From Candidatus Laterigemmans baculatus (GTDB lineage: Bacteria > Planctomycetota > Planctomycetia > Pirellulales > Pirellulaceae): a stretch of 64,000 nt of DNA. Under the pieces are notes generated by a model. The model was given only the letters and a program-made list of their open reading frames with translations, searched no databases and was not told the origin of the DNA. The stretch is from positions 1 through 64,000 of the forward strand of contig NZ_WRPR01000126.1 of assembly GCF_010367455.1 (NCBI RefSeq). Reading direction: 5' to 3'. The translations under genes were made by a program, and so were the position numbers. Positions 50,493 through 59,907 of the stretch are shown here, piece after piece (the stretch's first letter is position 1; each line of letters opens with the position of its first letter).

Positions 50493-51316
50493 GGCGACTC
50501 ATCCACTTCGAAGGCCATATGGATGGTTCGATTCGTCCCGATGACGTCGTACCCGAACGTTGCGTGGTCCATCTCCAGTTCCGCTTGCAGACGCTCGAAG
50601 TCACGAGCGCCGCCCGGGCGAACAAGGAGTAGAATATGTCGCGACTGCAGGTCCGTATGATCTAGCCACTCACGAAACTGATGTATCCTCCCTAGCCCAT
50701 TCCAGCGGAGGGTTTTCTTGCTGAGGGCGTCGCTCAGCTCGATTTCCCCATCTCCAAGCGTTAGCAGAGTGAGATACTGCCCGTCGGCTGTATTGTCACG
50801 GTAGATCAAAGGATCTTCGCTTTCGATCTCGTTAATGCGACGGCCCATTTCCTTCAGCCTCTCTCGCAGGTCGGCGATCAGTTCCCGGTCGTCCGCAAGA
50901 GCGGCGGATTTCTGCAGGAGCGCCGATTCGGCCTTCTGAGCCTCCTTGAGGCTCCGGTCCGCCCGTTGATTCTCCACTTGCGCGCTGGCAAGTCGCTCGC
51001 TTGCCGCTTGCGCTGCATATCGCAGTTCCGCAATCTTAGCGTCGCGGTTGAACTCGTTGAGGTTGGCGAGCTGCTTCTGGCTCGACATGCGTCGCTCAAA
51101 CTCTGCTTGCATCTTCTCGACCTCCGCCTCGAGAGAGGCGAGCGATGTCTGGAGCTGCTCGATATCAACCGTGGGTGGACTGGTCGCTGCCTCGACGCGT
51201 TGGGCGAGCTCGAGCACGAGTATCAACGTGATCAGGATAAAGATTCCAACCACTGCGGTGATGATGTCCTGGAAAGCGAAGAAGGAAATTCCGGGACCAA
51301 CTGAGCGACGTTTCAT
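50489..51316 (-). CDS. ExbD/MotB-like single-pass membrane protein A, 275 aa
   Basis: SFFAFQDIITAVVGIFILIT then LILVLEL is the single membrane segment, again with an Asp at its start (FQD). A coiled coil follows at about 50-145. The C-terminal domain (about 160-275) has a strand-helix pattern (HILLLVRPGGARDFERLQAE) and FGYDVIG. The gene lies 55 bp after the ExbB-like gene and overlaps the next gene by four bases. In ExbBD/TolQR/MotAB machines the Asp in the membrane segment carries protons; I infer the same here. Confidence 0.7.
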   Translation of the reverse strand: MKRRSVGPGISFFAFQDIITAVVGIFILITLILVLELAQRVEAATSPPTVDIEQLQTSLASLEAEVEKMQAEFERRMSSQKQLANLNEFNRDAKIAELRYAAQAASERLASAQVENQRADRSLKEAQKAESALLQKSAALADDRELIADLRERLKEMGRRINEIESEDPLIYRDNTADGQYLTLLTLGDGEIELSDALSKKTLRWNGLGRIHQFREWLDHTDLQSRHILLLVRPGGARDFERLQAELEMDHATFGYDVIGTNRTIHMAFEVDESP

Positions 51317-51371
51317 GTAATGGCCGAAGGAAAGCGGCTTCGGTGGGGTAGCCTACTGGACATGGTGCCAG

Positions 51372-52238
51372 TCAGACATCGCGAGATTGCTCGAATGGCA
51401 AGATTCGGATGCGACTGACGATCTGCTTCAAGCAGTATTCTTGGCAGTCGTCGAGAAAGACTTCTTCTGCCTTTTTCTGCGCAGTAATCCAGAGCTGCAC
51501 TACCAAGGCAATTACGAGTGCCAACAGCGTCGTCTCGAACGCGGTGCTCAGTCCGCCGGTTACTTCACGCAGGGAGCCGACGATGCCGCTGACATCCGAT
51601 TGCTGCTCCAGCAGTGAACTGAAGTTTCCAATCGCCGATGCGAGACCGAGAACTGTGCCGATGAAGCCGAGCACTGGGATCGCCCAAAGGAACCCGCCAA
51701 GTGTCGCGAACGACGTCTGATGCGCGGATTCGTCCCTCTCGGACAGCGAACGAAGTATGTCGTCGACGTCGGAGACGCGGCCGAGGTTCTTGAGGTTCGA
51801 CACCGCGACAAGGATCCGGTTGTAAACGAGGAACCGTTCTGGATCCTCCGCAATCGCATGGATGTTTCGGATCAGGTGATCAGCGGTTTGCGACGAAAGT
51901 ACGAAGTCATGCGTCTCGGGAACGACGGAATGCGACAACGCTCGCCGCTGGACTCCCAATTTGCTGCGTTTGAACAGAAGAATCACTACGCACCAAAATC
52001 CCAGAAAGACGGCGAAGTATTGGGTTGGCCCTCGATCGAGGAGCATTGCACGGAAGTGATGCTCCGGTAGGAAGTAGACGGCGGTATAAAACATCGTGGT
52101 TAACACTGCCGCAATCAAGCCTGAAAATGCAGTGTTAACAGCGGTGCCATTGCCAGCGGGAATGCCGAGACGTCGTTCTGGATCGCTGCGTAGAACGCTT
52201 AGCGGTCGCGGAAGCGGTGGAGAAGTTAGATAAGTCAC
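51372..52238 (-). CDS. MotA/TolQ/ExbB proton-channel family protein, 288 aa
   Basis: Four membrane segments are visible (about 37-57, 70-90, 178-200 and 225-247). The signature is GFLWAIPVLGFIGTVLGLAS in the third segment and GLSTAFETTLLALVIALVVQ in the fourth, typical of MotA/TolQ/ExbB channels. The cytoplasmic loop between segments 2 and 3 (about 90-175) is normal in size, and there is no long ZorA-like tail. It is followed by two ExbD/MotB-like genes, so the stator set is complete. The upstream neighbour is a GYF membrane protein. Confidence 0.85.
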   Translation of the reverse strand: MTYLTSPPLPRPLSVLRSDPERRLGIPAGNGTAVNTAFSGLIAAVLTTMFYTAVYFLPEHHFRAMLLDRGPTQYFAVFLGFWCVVILLFKRSKLGVQRRALSHSVVPETHDFVLSSQTADHLIRNIHAIAEDPERFLVYNRILVAVSNLKNLGRVSDVDDILRSLSERDESAHQTSFATLGGFLWAIPVLGFIGTVLGLASAIGNFSSLLEQQSDVSGIVGSLREVTGGLSTAFETTLLALVIALVVQLWITAQKKAEEVFLDDCQEYCLKQIVSRIRILPFEQSRDV

Positions 52239-52296
52239 AGTCGTTGCTGCCCTCGTTTCGAAACGAAGCGGGATCTGGATGTTGGAGTAATATCTG

Positions 52297-53274
52297 CTAT
52301 GAAAACGCTTCTATGGCTTCGAGTCCGAGCGTTATTACTATGATTGGGGCAGCAATCAGCAAAACCAGCCATACGAGCGCGGTGATGCCGCTAAACATCC
52401 ACAATGAGCTGAGCCGCTTTAAGGCTTTCAGAGCATTCGCCTGGTTCTGATCGTCCCGAAATTCTGACACCCAGTTGCAATAACGGATGACGAGGATGCC
52501 CGAATACAGAATGGGACCAGCGATTGCGAGGCCGGTCATGGCCCATATTGCGGCGCCGAACGTCTCTGCGCGGCTTTCGCTATTACTAGCCGCCATGAGC
52601 AAAACGACGATTTGGGCCAGAACTTGTAGGCTGGCAAGCGAAATGAGAAAGATTCCGAAGAACAGTGCCCAACCACGTCGACGATGCATCTCTGTGGCCA
52701 GGAGCGACCAGTCATTTGGGTTGCCAGTTGTTGTAGTGTCGTATGCTCCGAGCGACAGCGTAGGGCGGCGGCTGAATGGTGATGCGGCATGGCCAGGTTG
52801 AATAGGACTGAATCGTTGCGGGAGGGATTGCTCTGCCGGTTGCCACGAATCGAAGCCGGCACGCCAGACGAGGGTGGTGCGGTCGACGACGCCGCCGTCA
52901 ATCCACTCCATTAGCTTCTGAGTCGAGACCGGACCTCGGCTCTCTTCTCCGATATGGGCGTACCACTGAACCTCCGGATCTGCAGCGCTCCCTGCTTTTG
53001 CTGTGAGTGGCTGAGGGGTGGCAGGCTCCGCACCACCGGTCGAAGTCTGCGGCTCTACAGCCTGAGTCGTCGACGAGGAAGCGGATTGCGGAGCGGGCCT
53101 TCGGAAAAGCGAGTCGAACGTCTCAGCTTTGGACCAGGAGAGGCCATCCGGCGACAACTCGTGCAGACGAGTGATCTGGCCGCGTCGCACAAGCTCTTGT
53201 ACCCGCTGAGCTGGAAGCGGTCCGAGGGTACGGCCGCGGAAACGAACGAAATATTGGTCCGAGCTGTCGGTCAT
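52297..53274 (-). CDS. Double GYF_2 domain membrane protein, 325 aa
   Basis: Two GYF_2 domains precede the membrane part. The first is YFVRFRGRTLGPLPAQRVQE then SPDGLSWSKAETF (about 8-55). The second is EVQWYAHIGEESRGPVSTQK then WRAGFDSWQPAE (about 100-150). GYF domains bind proline-rich peptides. Three or four hydrophobic segments follow (about 205-230, 240-265 and 295-320). It is an inner-membrane protein whose cytoplasmic N terminus likely binds another operon product. It lies 15 bp after the 963-residue gene. Confidence 0.8.
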   Translation of the reverse strand: MTDSSDQYFVRFRGRTLGPLPAQRVQELVRRGQITRLHELSPDGLSWSKAETFDSLFRRPAPQSASSSTTQAVEPQTSTGGAEPATPQPLTAKAGSAADPEVQWYAHIGEESRGPVSTQKLMEWIDGGVVDRTTLVWRAGFDSWQPAEQSLPQRFSPIQPGHAASPFSRRPTLSLGAYDTTTTGNPNDWSLLATEMHRRRGWALFFGIFLISLASLQVLAQIVVLLMAASNSESRAETFGAAIWAMTGLAIAGPILYSGILVIRYCNWVSEFRDDQNQANALKALKRLSSLWMFSGITALVWLVLLIAAPIIVITLGLEAIEAFS

Positions 53275-53289
53275 GAGAAAGCGTGCTGC

Positions 53290-56181
53290 TCAGGAATCGG
53301 TGTTTAAGGGAGAGCCAAGGAAGAAAAGCGGACGGCCGGCGGTCAAATCGGCGGAGGTCCGGTCAAGCTTCGGTTGATCGGACTCCCACGTTCCAACTGG
53401 GACCCAGGTGACCCGGCCCGGGTCGGAGAGCGAGGCACGCACGATTAGCAGGAGCCCTGTAGTGTCAGGAGCGTCCTTCACGTGAGCGTCAATCGATCCC
53501 GAGGAGTCCCGGGTCAGGAACCCTATCCAACGGTATCGCCGCTCAGCGAGGGTGTGCAGTTCGCGAAGACTCGACGGATCGGTTCGATAGGCAGATGAGA
53601 GTGCCGCTACGACTTTCTGTTCGATCTCGGGATCCAGCTGGCTGTTCGCTGGTCCCGCCACGTACCACTGTTCGCGGAACTCGCCCCGAGCCCGAAGCAG
53701 TTGCAGCTCATCAGCGAGAAGCTCCTTGAGGGCGGGGTTGCCCTTGCAGGCTCCTTCGAGCAGATGGAGAAGCAGCATTTCCTTAATCGTCCCGTCAAGA
53801 TCCGGGCGACTGCGGAGTTCGGCTATCGTCCTCAGGAATGTTTGATTCCAGTTCGTGAGGAAGGCGTTGCGCTCACTCTGTCCCCGCTCCGACAACCAGC
53901 GGATGGTCGATCGTGGTTCCGGGAGCGTCGTGATCGGCTCACGCGCTGGCTCACCCGCGACCGCACCGCTTTCAGTGCTCACTACGTCAATGCTCGTCGT
54001 GCCTGAGTTGCGGTTGTCAAACTTCTCGGGGTACCGGTCTTGGTAGCTCTTGTAGACGAAGTAGCGGTTCTTTTCTGCGTCGATTGCGGTGTTCAGCTCT
54101 GCGATGACGGTCTGCGGTAGTTCGGCAAAGAGTTCATCAAGAACTTTGGTACGATTCGCGACTTCCTCCAAACGCGTGCGCCACTCCGGTGCCACTAGTT
54201 CAGCAGGGTTTTGCTCCAGATCTCGCCGGAGTTCTGCGTTGCGTTCGAGAAGGGACTGGGCCTGATCGGGCGTCAGGCTTGCACTCAGTGACGAGGAAAG
54301 GGCCGCCGCTACGCTGTTCCAAGCGAGCGCACGCTCCCAGAGGGGCTGTTCGGTCGCAGCTTGAGCGAACTCATCGGCGGCCGGAGAATCCGGAGCGTCA
54401 CGCGCGAATGCCTCAAGCCCTTCGGCAAAAGCCTTGAGTGAAGGGGCGTCAATGACGCGTTGATGGGCGCGCTCAATGGCATCCATCTGTTGACGTTGCT
54501 CTTCCACGGCCTGTTTCATCGCCGCGGCCCGCGAGCGAACGAGATCGATTTCGCCGCTAGCTGCGGATCCTCGTCGCGGATAGGTCGCTTCTAGGTGCTT
54601 CAGCTTTGCGATCAACGCAGCAATTTCGGCGGTTTCGATCCTCGACGCCGACATCGACTCGAATTGGTCGAGTTGCCGGGTAAATTCGGCAACCGCGGTC
54701 GTGACCGCTTTCGAGTGCTGCGCCGTTACCTCGCTTTCCCACTGCGAACGACGACGGCGGATGCGGAATGCAGACGCTTTCTCTTCTTCGTTGGCAGCCA
54801 AGTTCTCCGCACGAGCCAGTGCCGATAAGTCGATATGCGCTGGGTCTTCGGCATCAGCTTGTTCTAAGTAGTCCGCAAACTGAGCAGCGCGGGAAGACTC
54901 ATTGGCCAGCATCGTTGTTAGCTGACTCGCAAGCTGGGCTAATTGGGTACTGGCAGCGATCTGAGGCTGGCTTGACTCGATCCGCTTCCAGAGCCCCTCA
55001 GCCTCACTGAGCTTCTCAGCATCCAGCAATCCCTTAAGTTGAGCATGCGCTGCAGCGACTTTGCGCTCCTGGAGTGACTGGTATTGCCAGTAGCCTATGA
55101 CGGCGGCCATGAGGAGCGTGGCGGCGCCAATGCCGGCGATGACGGCCTGCGTCTTGCGTTTTGCCGCTAGTTGCCGCTCTTCCATGGCGACTCGATATCG
55201 CTGCTGTAATTCCGGACTGAGCGGCTCATCGAATCGGGTGGCTTGGTGGAAAGCACGTTGAAGGTCAGAGGCCGGGGCATGGGCATCAAGGGCTGCTTCA
55301 AAACCTGCGACGGCGACGGCATGTTCTTGCCGGAGGTTAGCCTCTCGATCGATCTCCTCTAGCCAGAGCAGCGCCGGCTCCGCGTGTTCGGCTAGGTCAG
55401 CCGGAATCGCGTCAGTCATTCGCTTCTCTGTCGAGCGCAGTTCGTCTCGCAGGCGTCGGGCTTCTGCCTCATTGAACTCATTGAACGCGTCATGCAACTG
55501 CGGCACGAGCACTCGGAGGCGCTCAAGATGGGCTTCATGCGCGAAGCGACGAAGTGCGGTGCGTGCCTGGTCAACCAGTTTCGGGTCCGGCGTGTTTCGC
55601 CACGACGGATCAGCCAGTTCATCAACGATGGACGCGACCTTGTCGGTATCCTCGGCCTTGATCGCAGCTTGTAGTTCCCCGGGGATTTGCTTGAGCCGAG
55701 CCTCTTCCCAAGATTCGAGGTCCTCTTCCCACACGCTGCTCGTTAGGTCGAGCGCCGCGAGACGACGGAGAATTCTCAACCGCCACGCTAGCGGAGCACG
55801 AGCGATCGCCAGCCGACGATGTTGCTTGAGAATCTTGTTAAGAGGCTGCGTTTCGACGATCGCCTCGTTCAACTGTTCCGCCGCATCCCGATCGAGGTCG
55901 GGCGGAAGCGGAATCGCGAGGAACTGAAGGATTTCGAACCAGTCCTCATACTCGGGGAAGTCGAGGTTTGCAGCGCCTTCGATCGCGTTTGGGTGCAGGC
56001 TGGCTCGCTGAATTGCTTCGCTGCGCAGCCCCTTGCGGAGCAGTTGTGCTGCATCGCGCAGACGCTCGTTGACGCGAGTGACCTCTTCGGAGTACGCAGC
56101 AGCCAACGGCCGCATGGACTCGACCGAAAGCCCATCCCGCTTGTCTAGGAGCTGACGAATTTGATCAACAGGTGACGTCAT
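53290..56181 (-). CDS. Large single-pass membrane protein with helical regions, 963 aa
   Basis: The first 330 residues are helical and soluble and begin MTSPVDQIRQLLDKRDGLSV. One transmembrane segment lies at about 345-365 (TQAVIAGIGAATLLMAAVIG). Coiled-coil-rich stretches follow to about residue 700. The last 160 residues form a mixed alpha/beta domain (for example YVAGPANSQLDPEIEQKVVA, and a final GTWESDQPKLDRT-like part). Neither half is a family I can name. The position between the GAP1-like and GYF genes, and similar size and topology to the GAP1-like protein, suggest that the two proteins form a scaffold across the membrane. Confidence 0.65.
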   Translation of the reverse strand: MTSPVDQIRQLLDKRDGLSVESMRPLAAAYSEEVTRVNERLRDAAQLLRKGLRSEAIQRASLHPNAIEGAANLDFPEYEDWFEILQFLAIPLPPDLDRDAAEQLNEAIVETQPLNKILKQHRRLAIARAPLAWRLRILRRLAALDLTSSVWEEDLESWEEARLKQIPGELQAAIKAEDTDKVASIVDELADPSWRNTPDPKLVDQARTALRRFAHEAHLERLRVLVPQLHDAFNEFNEAEARRLRDELRSTEKRMTDAIPADLAEHAEPALLWLEEIDREANLRQEHAVAVAGFEAALDAHAPASDLQRAFHQATRFDEPLSPELQQRYRVAMEERQLAAKRKTQAVIAGIGAATLLMAAVIGYWQYQSLQERKVAAAHAQLKGLLDAEKLSEAEGLWKRIESSQPQIAASTQLAQLASQLTTMLANESSRAAQFADYLEQADAEDPAHIDLSALARAENLAANEEEKASAFRIRRRRSQWESEVTAQHSKAVTTAVAEFTRQLDQFESMSASRIETAEIAALIAKLKHLEATYPRRGSAASGEIDLVRSRAAAMKQAVEEQRQQMDAIERAHQRVIDAPSLKAFAEGLEAFARDAPDSPAADEFAQAATEQPLWERALAWNSVAAALSSSLSASLTPDQAQSLLERNAELRRDLEQNPAELVAPEWRTRLEEVANRTKVLDELFAELPQTVIAELNTAIDAEKNRYFVYKSYQDRYPEKFDNRNSGTTSIDVVSTESGAVAGEPAREPITTLPEPRSTIRWLSERGQSERNAFLTNWNQTFLRTIAELRSRPDLDGTIKEMLLLHLLEGACKGNPALKELLADELQLLRARGEFREQWYVAGPANSQLDPEIEQKVVAALSSAYRTDPSSLRELHTLAERRYRWIGFLTRDSSGSIDAHVKDAPDTTGLLLIVRASLSDPGRVTWVPVGTWESDQPKLDRTSADLTAGRPLFFLGSPLNTDS

Positions 56182-56197
56182 GTTTAATTGAATGCGA

Positions 56198-58597
56198 TCA
56201 AAACTTAATGAGTATGGTTATGTTCTTCTCCTGCAGAATCGCAGGTCGGGCCAACAAGCCGCCTTCCGGAAGCGTTTCAAAACTCAGTGTCCCGAGGTCT
56301 ACCTCAACACCGCTGGCGAACTCTGCGAGAGAATTTTTTAGGTTTGCAAACTGATCGACTAGTTCCGCGGCCTTTTCCGCTAGATCGCTGAATTCTCGGG
56401 CCTTTTTCCTCAACGCAGTTTTTGCGTCATCCGTCACCACACCCGCCATTTCGGCTTTGATGGCTGCAGTTCTATCTTCGTACTCAGACTTCAGTCGCGA
56501 AGCTTCCTTGCTCAAGCTGTCATGTCTCTCGATGAGATTCGCAATCCCAGTAATAGCCTTCTCTTTGAGGGTTACGCCTTCAAGCGGAATGGTCTTCTCG
56601 GGGCCATCATCGATTGGCGTGAGTGATGTTGACTGGTGAAGCGCACGCAGTACTTCAGAAGTCTTGCATGTTCGCTCGTAATCCCGCCGCACATTGGTTG
56701 CAATTCTTTCAAGCTCTTCTAATCCGTCGATGCTGGGTCTGCTAGAATCGAAGACAATCCGCACGATCACTTCGTTATTTGCTGCTGACGAAAATGCGGA
56801 AACCAGTGGGTTTTTTGAAAATGGAGTTGAGACCCTGCTGTAATTTTTGAATTCTTGAATTTGGGAGATTTGAGAGATCGCAAAGGGCTTATCCATCGCG
56901 ATTAGCTTCCGATTCCTCGCTTCCTGATTGAGCTTCCTCGTCGTTAGTCGCACTGGGGCGACGCGTTCGATCTCCAGAGCGTTTTTGTCGGGATAGTACC
57001 ATGTGCTTCCCTGCGCACCCTCGATTTTATCGAACGGTATTCGTGCCACGCCGTCGATGGTGCCCACAGCCAAACTTTCTATATCGAGAGACACTCGAAA
57101 CGGCCCAAATAAAGCCATGCGTTCGGCGGCGGCTTTCTCGGCGGCGGCTTTCTCGGCGGCGGCTTTCTCGGCAGCGGCTTTCTCGGCAGCGGCTTTCTCG
57201 GCAGCGGCTTTCTCGGCGGCGGCTTTCTCGGCAGCGGCTTTCTCGGCGGCGGCTTTCTCGGCGGCGGCTTTCTCGGCGGCGGCTTTCTCAGCAGCAGCTT
57301 TCTCAGCAGCAGCTTTCTCGGCGGCAGCTTTCTCGGCGGCCGCTTTCTCGGCAGCCGCTTTCTCGGCAGCCGCTTTCTCGGCGGCAGCTTTCTCGGCGGC
57401 AGCTTTCTCGGCGGCAGCTTTCTCGGCGGCAGCTTTCTCGGCGGCAGCTTTCTCAGCGGCAGCTTTTTCCGCTTCAGCCGCTGATCCAGCAGTGTCCTTG
57501 TTAGATGCCACAGACGCGGAAACTCGGTGGTAAATCTGAGGAACGCCGAATACCGCAGCAGACCCGGCCAGCACGGCCAATAAGGCGCCCAATATGTACG
57601 CAGCTTTCAGGTTTCGACTCGCCGTCGGTGCTTTTTCTAACGGAGGACCGGGAGGCAACCTGCGGCTGCGCAGAGCGGGTGACGGCGGAGGTGAAAGGGT
57701 GTCCTTGCCGGGTGGGGGGGCAGGGAGCGGAGTATCCGCATACGCCAGGGCTCGTGCATCGGGTTCGGGTGCGGTGGAGGCACGGAATTCGTGGGCCGCT
57801 GGAGCCCCCGTTTGCGCACGCTCTGTAAAAGCAGAACTCGGCGCCGGTTGTAGATCGACCGTCAGGTCAATTACCTGCCCGCGTGCCGCCGCGAGCCTTG
57901 CTTCCTCAGATCCTTCGACGACGCAGCGGACGCGGCAGTCGATGTCGGGAGAGAGGTTCGCGGCATAGGTGCTGAAAGTGGCTTGCCAGCGCTCACTCGC
58001 CGGAAGCAAGGCAATTGATTCATCGATCAGCTCAAGGAGTTTCGATTGCTGGGCGAGAGAGTAAACGATCCAAGTCGGCTTGCTCGAGCGAACAGTAAGT
58101 GCTTCGGCAACGACGCCGCCCCATCCGGCATCACCGGTGATCGACTGCCAGGCGTGGCAGATCGCCGGCTGTTGGTCGCCCTGTGGGATCGCGGGACCGG
58201 TCGCGGGCGTCTCGCAATTGCCGTCCCAGTTGGATCGCATCACTCCCGAGTGACGCAGCAGCCAAGCGGGCCCGGCGGCAGGTGCCTCTGCCGCGTCGAC
58301 GACCACGTGATGTGCAATCTTATTCGTGCGACCGCTGTAGTCGGTGCCATAGTCGCCGACGCGGGACAGAACGGAAAGACTCTGCCCCGAGAGAGAGATC
58401 CGGAAGTGCGAATATGCCACCGGATTCTCGCTCGCTTGCGGATGCTGCGGTGGAAAAAGCTGGCGATATCCGGAAAGTGATTCCAGCCGGTTCGCCAAAT
58501 TCAGTGGCATTCCGGCGGTGCTGAGCACCGTGCAGAACCCCCGGCTTCCCTGTCGCAGCCCTCGCGGGGCGGACGTGTAAAGCAGTTCGACACTCAC
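56198..58597 (-). CDS. GAP1-like membrane protein with an AEKAA helix, 799 aa
   Basis: The N terminus LLYTSAPRGLRQGSRGFCTV, then NRLESLSGYRQLF (about 5-50), matches the GTPase-associated protein 1 N-terminal domain as I remember it. Residues 50-235 continue that domain. A Pro/Ala-rich linker (about 255-320) leads to a transmembrane segment at about 331-352 (AAYILGALLAVLAGSAAVFG). Residues of about 372-493 are about 24 tandem AEKAA units, a probable single rod-like helix. The final 300 residues form a mixed domain with coiled coil (DSLSKEASRLKSEYEDRTAA). Its ATG overlaps the stop of the GTPase gene as ATGA, which supports a direct functional link. Confidence 0.72.
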   Translation of the reverse strand: MSVELLYTSAPRGLRQGSRGFCTVLSTAGMPLNLANRLESLSGYRQLFPPQHPQASENPVAYSHFRISLSGQSLSVLSRVGDYGTDYSGRTNKIAHHVVVDAAEAPAAGPAWLLRHSGVMRSNWDGNCETPATGPAIPQGDQQPAICHAWQSITGDAGWGGVVAEALTVRSSKPTWIVYSLAQQSKLLELIDESIALLPASERWQATFSTYAANLSPDIDCRVRCVVEGSEEARLAAARGQVIDLTVDLQPAPSSAFTERAQTGAPAAHEFRASTAPEPDARALAYADTPLPAPPPGKDTLSPPPSPALRSRRLPPGPPLEKAPTASRNLKAAYILGALLAVLAGSAAVFGVPQIYHRVSASVASNKDTAGSAAEAEKAAAEKAAAEKAAAEKAAAEKAAAEKAAAEKAAAEKAAAEKAAAEKAAAEKAAAEKAAAEKAAAEKAAAEKAAAEKAAAEKAAAEKAAAEKAAAEKAAAEKAAAEKAAAEKAAAERMALFGPFRVSLDIESLAVGTIDGVARIPFDKIEGAQGSTWYYPDKNALEIERVAPVRLTTRKLNQEARNRKLIAMDKPFAISQISQIQEFKNYSRVSTPFSKNPLVSAFSSAANNEVIVRIVFDSSRPSIDGLEELERIATNVRRDYERTCKTSEVLRALHQSTSLTPIDDGPEKTIPLEGVTLKEKAITGIANLIERHDSLSKEASRLKSEYEDRTAAIKAEMAGVVTDDAKTALRKKAREFSDLAEKAAELVDQFANLKNSLAEFASGVEVDLGTLSFETLPEGGLLARPAILQEKNITILIKF
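57121..57480 (-). repeat. Tandem 15-bp repeats encoding AEKAA
   Basis: About 24 copies of a 15-bp unit (GCGGCTTTCTCGGCG and close variants on the + strand) lie inside the GAP1-like gene. The unit number is probably variable between strains because such arrays expand and contract without breaking the frame. Confidence 0.9.
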
Positions 58598-59907
58598 GAC
58601 GCTTGTCCGCTTTGAGGAGAGATAATGTGCTGAGAACCAATAAGACCTCTCGCCGACGAATTCAGCGCGTACAGCATCGGAACTTCGACCCAGTAGGGAT
58701 CCATGTCGCGAGGACGGATACCAAGCGAGCCACTCTCCGGGTCCAGTTCCGGGCTACGGCCCGTGGCACTCACCGGAATGAAGGTCAAGTCCCGGGCAAA
58801 TCCTTCCGCCGCTGCAACAATCTCTGGGCACAGCTCTCGGAGCAGGTCGCCAACTTGGCTGGAGATCGCCTGAATTCGGTCTCGGTTCAGCGAGCGGACA
58901 CTTTGTCCTTGGATATCGAAGTACGGCTCATCGCGGGACGCCTCGGGCAGCAGGCGGTGCCAGCTGTCCCATTTGGTAACAACGATGACCAATGGGCGTT
59001 GGTGCAGCTCGTCTTCCCGAAGTCCCGCATGGCGACGCACGCGCTGGATCGCTTCCAGCAGAATTGTGTCCTGACGAACGCTTGCCTCACGGTCTAGTCT
59101 CGCCGTCCGGCGAGTCATTTGTGGGTCCTCAGACTTGCCTTCGCATGCGCGACGGAAACGGGGATCCTGCGTCGGATCGAAGCAGAAGAATAGGCACGAC
59201 GACAGCGCTAGGTGTCGAGTGACCGGACTGGACACTGTATCCGCGCCTGGAAGGAAGCTCTCCCCCGCGTTGTCATACAGGCACATAATCCGTGAGATTC
59301 GCTTGCTGCGGGCATGGTTGGGATGCTTTCCCAGTGGCTGCAGCGTGAACATGAACGGGCGTGGCAGCGTGATGGAGTGGTCACCCATGTTGACCAGATC
59401 GTACAGGTCGCCCTGTGTTTCCGTTTTCGCGATCGCTACGAGCTGGTCGGGATTGGGATTAAGGAACTGCTGTTCCTCGTATTGATGCAATCGTGCATTG
59501 GCGGATGCATCGGCATCGTTCATTGATACGCTGAAGTATCGGGGAAGCGTCTGTCGCATCTTCCAGGTCATTGAGGCGAGGAAGTAGCTTTTGCCGCAGG
59601 CAGGGGCACCCAAAATCGAGAAGAAGATCGACGGTACTTGGTAGAACGGTCGCGGGACCTCAAGGTGGCAGTTCGGGCACGCCATTTTCGTCGCGCGATA
59701 ACCTCCCTCGTCGATAGCATCCCCTTCAACGGAAAACCGTGACGGAAGAAACCGTCGCGCATGCTCAAAGCCGAGCTTGGCATCTCCCGAAAGATCCGGA
59801 TGTTCAGAAATCCATAGCGACTCTTCGGGTGCAAATCGCTGCCAGCAGTGTGGGCACGTCACCTCTGTGAGCAGAGTTAAAGCGGAAGCAGGAGAAGCAG
59901 CTGGCAT
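58594..59907 (-). CDS. TRAFAC-type GTPase with zinc ribbon, 437 aa
   Basis: A zinc ribbon opens the protein: CPHC at 18-21 and CPNC at 77-80. The P-loop is LGAPACGKSYF (100-107 for GAPACGKS), the switch II/Walker B-like motif CLYDNAGES (about 210-217) and the specificity motif VVTKWDSW (TKWD, 311-314). Together they are the guanine-nucleotide-binding pattern of a GTPase, in the style called TRAFAC or double-GTPase in NCBI names. No membrane segment. ATG 59907 (MPAASPASALTLLTEVTCPH) is chosen. It is translationally coupled to the GAP1-like gene. I infer that it is the switch controlling the envelope machine. Confidence 0.82.
   Translation of the reverse strand: MPAASPASALTLLTEVTCPHCWQRFAPEESLWISEHPDLSGDAKLGFEHARRFLPSRFSVEGDAIDEGGYRATKMACPNCHLEVPRPFYQVPSIFFSILGAPACGKSYFLASMTWKMRQTLPRYFSVSMNDADASANARLHQYEEQQFLNPNPDQLVAIAKTETQGDLYDLVNMGDHSITLPRPFMFTLQPLGKHPNHARSKRISRIMCLYDNAGESFLPGADTVSSPVTRHLALSSCLFFCFDPTQDPRFRRACEGKSEDPQMTRRTARLDREASVRQDTILLEAIQRVRRHAGLREDELHQRPLVIVVTKWDSWHRLLPEASRDEPYFDIQGQSVRSLNRDRIQAISSQVGDLLRELCPEIVAAAEGFARDLTFIPVSATGRSPELDPESGSLGIRPRDMDPYWVEVPMLYALNSSARGLIGSQHIISPQSGQAS

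Noticed and set aside
49584-52238. Assignment of the ExbB/ExbD-like genes to Zorya
   Set aside because: There is no ZorC, ZorD or ZorE, the channel lacks a long ZorA-type tail, and the stators lack an OmpA-type domain.
57003-57533. Frames on the + strand made of AAFSA repeats
   Set aside because: They are the complement of the AEKAA repeat of the GAP1-like gene and have no independent support.
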